NCBI GenBank assembly: GCA_916613615.1
Contig: OU744727.1
Location: 22,224,777 to 22,288,776, forward strand
Direction of reading: 5' to 3'
Length of the DNA stretch: 64,000 nt
Source of the DNA: Steromphala cineraria
Lineage: Eukaryota > Mollusca > Gastropoda > Trochida > Trochidae
Shown here: positions 57,377-64,000 of the stretch, one piece after another
How the letters are laid out: each line of letters starts with the position of its first letter
How positions within the stretch are numbered: position 1 is the stretch's first letter
The notes under the pieces: generated by a model
Database searches by the model: none
Seen by the model: only the letters and a program-made list of their open reading frames with translations
What the model was told of the DNA's origin: nothing
Position numbers and translations under genes: made by a program

Positions 57377-60300
57377 GTGCGGTTAGGTTTTTGGAATTCC
57401 GGTGGTTGGACAAATAGAGATTGTAATAATAGACATTTCCGCGAATCTGTGATAAATGAACTCCAATGTGATATATTTGGGGTCTGTGAAACATTTTTAC
57501 AGAAAGATGACAAGCTCTCACTAAATGGATATAAATGGTACGGTAATAACAGAAAACATATTCATAAAAACGCCAAACGTGGTTCTGGTGGCGTTGGTGC
57601 CTTCTTTAGTGACACTTTTCTGAAAAACTTTGAGGTAACTTTATTAGATCAAGAACATGAAGATATAATGTGGTTTAAGTTAACTTCACGTTCAAACATG
57701 GATTATAATATTGTGCTATGTGTTTGCTACCTTCCACCTGAGTGCTCATCTAGAGTGAGAGACGCTGAACTGTTTTTTGATACATTACTAGTACAACTTT
57801 ATCAGTACCAAAATGATGGTCTTATATATTTATGTGGTGATTTCAACTCAAGAATTGGTGATATGTGTGATTTTATTGAAGGTGTGGACGATATCCCTGA
57901 CAGAACAGTTATTGATTTTAAAGGAAATAAGTATGGTGATTTGTTTATTGACTTTTTAACTCAGTGCAATTTATGTGTTCTTAATGGTCGGGTTCGACCA
58001 AAACAAAATGATTTTACTTATGTAAAAAATGGCTCATCAGTTGTTGACTATATTATAACCTCTCATGAACATTTAAGTTACTGCACAGATTTTTCAGTCG
58101 TAAGAGCATCGACGTTAGTCACGGGAAGCAACGTGCCGGACAACCTACCTGACCACTCCATACTTACCTGGGAAGTTGCTCTGCCTCCAGCGATCCTACA
58201 GCAGGAAGATACAACTGATGTCAACAATGTACAGAAAACTCAACGACGGTATGATGCAAGTAAAATAACAAACTCGTTTTTATCGAATACTGATATCATA
58301 ATGGTAGAAGATGCCATAAAGGAAATAGAATCCAAATTGACAGTTTCTAATGATATTAATGCTGCATACAGTGACTTTGTTTCCTTCATGCATAGAGAAC
58401 TTGATAAAGTGTGTCTTACAAACCGTTCAAGAAACAAGAACTCAAGAGCGAAGTCCTTCTATAAGCCCTACTGGTGTGAAGATCTGCAGAGACAGTGGAA
58501 TACAGTTTGTGAAGCTGAGCGTCGCTGGATCAAGACAAAGTCCCAGGGTGAGAAGAGACGGCTCAAACAACTATACACTGGTGAGAGAAAAGCTTTTGAT
58601 AAACTACATAGAAAACATAAACGATCCTATCAGCTTACTGAACAGCAACGACTTCTGGATAAATTTAAAGGTAAAGACTCAAGATCATTCTGGAAGGCAA
58701 TTGGTAAAATCGGGATAAATAATGACAGAGAAACAGGGGTACCATGGGAGGTTTTAATAGATGATGACGTGTGTTCTGACAGACAGGTTGTTCTTGAGAA
58801 GTGGAGATCCGATTATAGTTCATTGTTTAAAGATACAAGTTCACCATGCTTTGATGAAGCACACCTTGTTGATGTCATAGAGAGTGTAAACAACGGTCAC
58901 GTGACCAACCACGGTCTTGATACTACTGACCTAGATTCACCCGTCACCCGACATGAGGTCGAAGCCGCGGTTGCACGTGCGAAGCGAGGGAAGTCAGTCG
59001 GCCCGGATGACATACCTGCCGAGTCGCTGAAGAATCGACATTGTATTGACATTTTGTTTACTTTGATTTCACATTGTTTTGACAGCAACACGTGCCCCGA
59101 TATATGGCGATCAAGTATAATCAACCCTATTAAGAAACCGGACATGGATCATCGTGACCCGTTAGGATATAGAGGTATTTCTCTGTTGTCAGTGCCTTGT
59201 AAGATTTATGCTGATATCCTTAATCAACGACTTAGTCACTGGCTAGAAGATAACAGTATCCTTGCTGATGAACAGAACGGCTTCCGCTCACATCGGGGAA
59301 CCCAAGAACACATCTATAGCCTTTATTCAGTTATTAATAACAGAAAGATATCAAGACAGTCTACTTATGTATGTTTTATTGATGCAAAGAAAGCTTTTGA
59401 CAGTGTTAATCGCCAATGCCTATGGTTTAAACTTCAACAATTTGGTATACAAGGTAAATTTCTGAACGCAGTTCAAGCCATGTATGATGACACATGGTCA
59501 AGTGTCCGTGTGAATGACTGTTTAACAGACTCGTTCCCAGTGCTATCAGGAGTACGCCAGGGCTGTGTTTTATCTCCATCTCTCTTTTCGATATACGTTA
59601 ACGACCTTGCTACGGAAATCAACAACTTGGACTGTGGTATTTATATCGACAATAAGATGCTGAGTATTCTATTGTATGCTGATGACATCGCTGTAATTGC
59701 TCCAAATGAAGAATCTCTCCAGCGTATGCTGGACTGTGTAGCGAGTTGGTGCTCCAGATGGCGATTACAAATCAACGTAAAGAAAACGAAAGTTGTTCAC
59801 TATCGTACCCCATCTGTGCCCCGGTCGTCGTATCCATTTAAAATAGGAACAGATGATATTGATGTGAGCCACGCCTATAAGTACCTCGGCATTTGGTTAG
59901 AAGAGCACCTTGACCTCAACTTTACAACTAAAGAAATCGCTAAGTCAGCAAATAGAGCCCTTGGTGTAATAATATGTAAATTCAAATCTGCTGGTGGAAT
60001 GGCTTACGATGTTTTTACTTCATTATATAATAACTTGGTTCAGCCAATTCTTTCTTATGGGTCCGCTATATGGGGAACAAGAGAATATTCATCCATCAAC
60101 TCTATACAGAACAAAGCCTGCCGATTTTTCCTTGCTGTTGGACGAAAGACCTCAAATCTGTCTGTACGAGGTGAAATGGGTTGGACGGCGCCCTCCACGA
60201 GTCACAAGATCGAATCTATCAAACTTTGGCGTAAGCTATGCAGCATGGACTCTGACAGAATCGCTTGTAGAATAAACCAGTGGTCAACCAAGTATCGTAA

Positions 60301-60877
60301 ATCGTGGCACAACAGAATCAAAGACTTTTTGATTTCGCAATTTACATTAAATGATATATATGCAATTACTGATAATGAATATTTATATGTTAAAGACTGG
60401 CTTATTTTGAAGGATCACAATGACTGGCTTGCTGGATTGTGGAATGACCGTAACCTCCCGAATGGCAACAAACTACGCACATATCGTCTTTTCAAGCACA
60501 CTCTGTCTGTAGAGTATTATGTTAAAGCTATTCTTAACCGTTCACATCGAAGTGTCTTCAGCAAGCTGCGATGCGGATCACTACCACTTGAAGTGGAAGT
60601 TGGACGTTTCACTCGGCCTGTAACTCCATTAGATAACCGTATATGCAAATCCTGCAACAGTGACTCAATCGAAGACGAGGTTCACTTCCTTGTTGAGTGT
60701 AGTTTCTATAAGGACATCAGAACAGAGCTTTTTGATAAATTAAGTATTTATGATAGGTCTTTTAGCACTTTATCGCCAATCAACAAGGCAATATACTTAC
60801 TATCCGACAGGATTCATATCAAATCCATCGCCGCAACGGTGTTCAGTATGTTCACTCTAAGGAAAATGAGCCATTAA
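57377..60877 (+). CDS. LINE-B ORF2: AP-endonuclease and reverse transcriptase
   Basis: 1166 residues, open throughout, in the same frame as ORF1. The endonuclease begins at once (R-L-G-F-W-N-S-G-G-W), with the Glu of C-E-T-F near residue 37, G-D-F-N near 155 and D-H-S near 258. RT spans about 560-830 with F-I-D-A-K-K-A-F-D-S-V, G-V-R-Q-G-C-V-L-S-P and Y-A-D-D near 767-770. The C-terminus has C-K-S-C ... E-V-H-F-L-V-E-C near 1091-1109. No ATG precedes the endonuclease: the first codon after the spacer is GTG, so translation probably depends on reading through the ORF1 TAG, or on non-AUG initiation. Confidence 0.9.
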   Translation: MRLGFWNSGGWTNRDCNNRHFRESVINELQCDIFGVCETFLQKDDKLSLNGYKWYGNNRKHIHKNAKRGSGGVGAFFSDTFLKNFEVTLLDQEHEDIMWFKLTSRSNMDYNIVLCVCYLPPECSSRVRDAELFFDTLLVQLYQYQNDGLIYLCGDFNSRIGDMCDFIEGVDDIPDRTVIDFKGNKYGDLFIDFLTQCNLCVLNGRVRPKQNDFTYVKNGSSVVDYIITSHEHLSYCTDFSVVRASTLVTGSNVPDNLPDHSILTWEVALPPAILQQEDTTDVNNVQKTQRRYDASKITNSFLSNTDIIMVEDAIKEIESKLTVSNDINAAYSDFVSFMHRELDKVCLTNRSRNKNSRAKSFYKPYWCEDLQRQWNTVCEAERRWIKTKSQGEKRRLKQLYTGERKAFDKLHRKHKRSYQLTEQQRLLDKFKGKDSRSFWKAIGKIGINNDRETGVPWEVLIDDDVCSDRQVVLEKWRSDYSSLFKDTSSPCFDEAHLVDVIESVNNGHVTNHGLDTTDLDSPVTRHEVEAAVARAKRGKSVGPDDIPAESLKNRHCIDILFTLISHCFDSNTCPDIWRSSIINPIKKPDMDHRDPLGYRGISLLSVPCKIYADILNQRLSHWLEDNSILADEQNGFRSHRGTQEHIYSLYSVINNRKISRQSTYVCFIDAKKAFDSVNRQCLWFKLQQFGIQGKFLNAVQAMYDDTWSSVRVNDCLTDSFPVLSGVRQGCVLSPSLFSIYVNDLATEINNLDCGIYIDNKMLSILLYADDIAVIAPNEESLQRMLDCVASWCSRWRLQINVKKTKVVHYRTPSVPRSSYPFKIGTDDIDVSHAYKYLGIWLEEHLDLNFTTKEIAKSANRALGVIICKFKSAGGMAYDVFTSLYNNLVQPILSYGSAIWGTREYSSINSIQNKACRFFLAVGRKTSNLSVRGEMGWTAPSTSHKIESIKLWRKLCSMDSDRIACRINQWSTKYRKSWHNRIKDFLISQFTLNDIYAITDNEYLYVKDWLILKDHNDWLAGLWNDRNLPNGNKLRTYRLFKHTLSVEYYVKAILNRSHRSVFSKLRCGSLPLEVEVGRFTRPVTPLDNRICKSCNSDSIEDEVHFLVECSFYKDIRTELFDKLSIYDRSFSTLSPINKAIYLLSDRIHIKSIAATVFSMFTLRKMSH

Positions 60878-60984
60878 TGTAATATTTTATCATTATACAT
60901 TATTATGTATTATTTGATTGTGTGATATAATTTGTATTATATATATGCCTATAATATTATATTTTAAATTTGCATCATGAAGAT

Positions 60985-61078
60985 TTTAGTGTCTCATAGG
61001 CCACATTGGCCGGACACTTTTAATGTGTGTGACACTTAAATAAAATAATATTCTTCTTCTTCTTCTTCTTCTTCTTCT
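60985..61078 (+). other. LINE-B 3' stem-loop, AATAAA and (TTC)n tail
   Basis: GTGTC-TCATA-GGCC-ACATT-GGCC-G-GACAC folds as a two-part stem (60,989-61,017); AATAAA follows near 61,040 and the TTC run is 61051-61078. Likely the RT recognition end. Confidence 0.75.
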
Positions 61079-61367
61079 ATAATGAGTAAATATATAAAGA
61101 ATTGTATGAAATATTCTCTACACTTTTGGATTAAGCTATATTTGGGAACAACAGCAACATTTTTTATAAATATTATAGATTCTTGTCTGAATTTGTGTTT
61201 AGACTTATGAAGAAGAATGGTACAATAGTAATTGTCAATAGTATTGTTTTTTTCATGTAAATTGAAAATCTTGTGATTATCTACATATATCGCTCTATGA
61301 ATCTGAAATGGAGACTGGGTCTATGGCCAACACTGTGCACAAAGAAATAAAGATAGATTGATTGAGT
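61079..61367 (+). mobile_element. 5'-truncated LINE 3' end with GATT tail
   Basis: GGTC-TAT-GGCC (61318-61328), AAATAAAGATAGATTGATTG. Same layout as other LINE 3' ends here; the upstream 200 bases hold no coding remnant. Confidence 0.6.
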
Positions 61368-61764
61368 AACATTATCAATATAAAACGTGGGGGCCATGCC
61401 TCAGTTATAGCCAAATGGTATGGGCATAATACTTTAAGAGGTCATGGACATAGTCAAATTTAATGAGTAAATAATAAGTAAAATGATTTGAAAGTGATGC
61501 ATATGTCATACATGTATTTGAATAGAGACACAGAGGATCAATTAAACATTTAACTTGTTCCCTTCATCAAAGTACTAAATTTAGATAAACAGAAAGGGGT
61601 TTTACATTATGAACCCTTTACTCAGTAATATGTCCGTCGATGAAATAAGACTTTATCGTGTAAGCAACTTACGTCATTTCAAGTGCTCAATCGTAATGCT
61701 TGTAAACAACCCGTACACCCCTTCATTAATTAACTTAGATTCTCCTAGGGTCTCATGCTCGCCA
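61368..61764. other. No gene seen
   Basis: AT-rich non-coding sequence. Confidence 0.4.
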
Positions 61765-61990
61765 AGATTCGACCGATCGGTACAAAATCACTCAAGCGTT
61801 ATTCGACGGATAGGTACAGTTCAATTTTGAAAATTCGACGGATTAGGCCGTAATCCTATCTGGCGACGTTTAACCAGTGAATGCATGACTGGTCACACGC
61901 CCTTTTTGTGACGTCATAAACATAATTATTGCCTCGTGATATATACATTTATCTTAACAATATCAATATGCTGTTTTGTTAATTTTTATC
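61765..61990 (+). repeat. ATTCGACGGAT direct repeats and dispersed repeat
   Basis: ATTCGAC(C/G)GAT words at 61,769, 61,801 and 61,836 run into the dispersed repeat shared with 30,230-30,480 (CCAGTGAATGCATGACTG, TTTTTGTGACGTCATAAAC). Confidence 0.6.
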
Positions 61991-62340
61991 GATATAGGTA
62001 TTTGGTAATATGTTGGGGTTCCAAATAAAACACAAGAGAGGACACTTCGGTTGCTAAGCCTGATCTCACTGAATTCACAACACAATGCATTGAAGTTGTA
62101 TTTCATTCTTAAACTTGCCCTTTCCCTTATGTTTCTGACATGTATTGTACCAGTACACTTTTTTGAAAACTGACCCCAATATCAATTACCACAAACCTTC
62201 TCTTTGAACAAATCATGCCCAAAACCGATATAATTATTTAATTTATGAATTATCCAGGTTTGTAAACATTTGTATTTGCACCAAACCAAACCTCTCTCAG
62301 GTTAAATTGTAGATTTTCAGAAATATTTTCCTGTATTTGC
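61991..62340. other. No feature seen
   Basis: Non-coding sequence. Confidence 0.4.
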
Positions 62341-62690
62341 AGGAAAGAAAATCCCATATTTTCATGTCCAGTGGGATTCGAACCCAGTCTTCAGGCTGAG
62401 AGTCAGGAATGGTTTTGACCTACTGGTAAGCCTGTCACATTCACCCCTTCCACGAAGTGACTTGCCTCGAGTCAAACATTTGGGAGATATGCTTATGAAG
62501 GTTTAACAAACTTATGAAGGATCTATAGGTGTTGTGACATTTAGGAATAGTCCCGGCTGTCATTTGGCGCCAAATGTAGCAGGAAAGAATATCCAATAAT
62601 TTCTTGTTCGGCGGGATTTGAACCTGAGACCTCCGGGTTGAGAGTTCTACACTCTACCTGTTCGGCCAAAGAGATATCCAAGCCGAAGCC
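62341..62690 (-). mobile_element. Tandem pair of tRNA-derived SINE-like units, minus strand
   Basis: On the minus strand each unit has a B box (GGGTTCGAATCC near 62,382; GGTTCAAATCCCG near 62,612) and an A box (GGCTTACCAGTAGG near 62,435; TGGCCGAACAGGTAGAG near 62,660). Both end with a matching block (GGATATTCTTTCCTGC and a relative). Unit offset is about 238 bases. Confidence 0.65.
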
Positions 62691-63480
62691 AGTAGGAAAA
62701 CATTTGACCTAACCGTGTCACACAAAGATACCGTAAATAAAATTGAATTAAAGGCCATTTTCATATTTTCATCACTTGCCACCAAGCGACTAAATTTTGT
62801 TTTGGTGTCACTATAGGCAGTGTTACGGGTACTTGATAAAATTTTATATAACAATTTCATTCCTCAGAGAAACAGACTCAATTATAAAAGAATAATTTCA
62901 CAATTTATCATGAGTTAACATTAAAACTTTTTTCAGTGTGTCACCAGCCATCAAAGAAGAATTCATGAATGCTTCAAACATCAGTCGTTGTCAATCAGTA
63001 GAAAAAAGGGAATGGATTTATCAATTATCCATGTTATCAGATAACTTTTTTTGATTTTTTGGAAAGTCGATTGTTATTTTTGTTTCTTTTGGAAATATAT
63101 CAGAAATGAGCTTGATAGTAAGTATGTCAGAAATGTATTTCTGTCGATTAGAATTGATATTCAACACAATTCTTGATAAATGCAGCCGAGGGTAAAAGTT
63201 GTCATGAACTGTTATGTTGAAAAGTTGTCTAATTATGCTTTTGAGTATGTGTTTATTTTTAACTTAATTATTAGTGTTTTCTTTAAGGATTTGGCAATGA
63301 AGCTGTTTTGCTGTATGGAAATGAATATGAACGCTGTCCGTGTCTCTACACTATCCTGATGTGACTTGTACAGTCTGTGGAAAGGTACATTTAGAACTGA
63401 CAGCATCATAATATCAGGTTTTTAATCAATGCAATTTTACAACTATTACTTTATGACCTGCAAAATATGGTACAATAATG
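62691..63480. other. No gene seen
   Basis: AT-rich non-coding sequence. Confidence 0.4.
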
Positions 63481-64000
63481 ATTTAGCTCATTAGATCTCA
63501 GACCTAAAGATAAACGTTGAAATGAAGGCACTATGGGTTTATGACATGGCATTTGGTCTGGTCTCAGTCTGTCTGTAAACGTTGTGCATTATCACTTCTT
63601 CTCCAGGAGCATTAGGTCTTGAAAGCTGAAACTTTCTGTACAGACTCATTGACTACTGAGGATTATAACTTATAGCTTTGGAAGCCCTGTGGCCCCTAAT
63701 AAGGGCAATAGTGCCCACACCCTTAAAACCTAGCCCTACTTTCATCTTCTCCAAAAGCATAAGGCCTAGAAAGCTGAAACTTTGTGTCAAGACTTCTTGA
63801 CTAGTGAGGATTATAATTTGCAGTTTTGGTAGCCCTTAAGAGGGCTTGGTGTACCTTTGGATCCTATACTCTAAATGATCAATTGAATATTTGAGCAATT
63901 TCCATTTTTGTGGTATCTGTAATAACATTGGCTATATATCTAATTTTAGGATTGGTCACACTGTTGCCCCTACAAAGGTGGGAACCACATTGCCCACACC
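63481..64000 (+). repeat. 145-bp repeat family copy, continuing past the window
   Basis: TTTAGCTCATTAGATC resembles the lead block of the 51.3-kb array, then units with AAAGCTGAAACTTT(C/G)TGT and CTAATAAGGGCAATAG follow to the window end. Confidence 0.75.

Larger units (their letters stand above)
56200..61078 (+). mobile_element. LINE-B, apparently full-coding non-LTR retrotransposon
   Basis: ORF1 (56516-57370) and ORF2 (57377-60877) are both open; a 3'UTR with a conserved stem-loop and AATAAA ends in a (TTC)n tail. RT style (Y-R-G-I-S-L-L, G-V-R-Q-G-C-V-L-S-P, Y-A-D-D) differs from LINE-A and fits the I/Nimb-like or related groups. The 5' boundary is uncertain. Relics of the family lie at 28,900 and 31,908. 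Confidence 0.8.

Noticed and set aside
58350..58718. 122-aa frame within LINE-B
   Set aside because: Out-of-frame shadow of the intact ORF2.

Overview
The window looks like repeat-rich, AT-rich metazoan DNA, most likely from a bivalve or related mollusc. The reasons are intron-containing genes, several LINE families with different microsatellite tails, BEL/Pao and Copia relics, FLYWCH-MULE transposons, and tandem repeats of kinds I associate with bivalve genomes (GGGCCATAACTC-type units near 22 kb, units near 52 kb opening with AGCTCATCTGG). The species cannot be fixed from sequence alone. Most of the 64 kb is transposable elements, often nested; I find only one convincing host gene.

1-9 kb: a broken MULE end; LINE-A (ORF1 916-1839, intact 1057-aa ORF2 3566-6739 that opens with a 2A-like motif); then a MULE with TIRs and a spliced FLYWCH transposase (6837-8928). 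9-21.3 kb: a nested stack in which a BEL/Pao relic (about 10.84-14.80 kb, split by an 878-bp TA-flanked MITE and carrying a 350-bp tandem duplication) is cut by a Copia relic (14.80-20.65 kb). The Copia relic is split by a 1.69-kb element with 404-bp TIRs and a 9-bp target duplication, and is cut off by a LINE 3' fragment. 21.3-24.2 kb: tandem repeats, a 169-bp palindrome and a tRNA-like stretch.

24,213-35,760: an 11.5-kb element with very long inverted arms, about 165 identical outer bases and arms built of roughly 34-bp minisatellite units organised into higher-order repeats. Its centre holds decayed LINE fragments and no recognisable transposase. Next to it on the minus strand (35,793-40,016) lies the host gene: four phase-compatible exons give a 570-aa protein with a CARD-like domain and a caspase domain in which both catalytic residues are replaced (His to Asp, Cys to Ser).

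40-46 kb: LINE relics, one interrupted by a Harbinger transposase relic, and a 127-bp palindrome. 46-56 kb: TTAA-flanked MITEs, a 170-bp tandem repeat and a 1.7-kb array of 145-bp units arranged as 290-bp dimers. 56.5-61.1 kb: LINE-B, with intact ORF1 and ORF2 separated only by one in-frame TAG. 61-64 kb: another LINE 3' end, a tandem pair of tRNA-derived SINE-like units and part of another 145-bp-family array.
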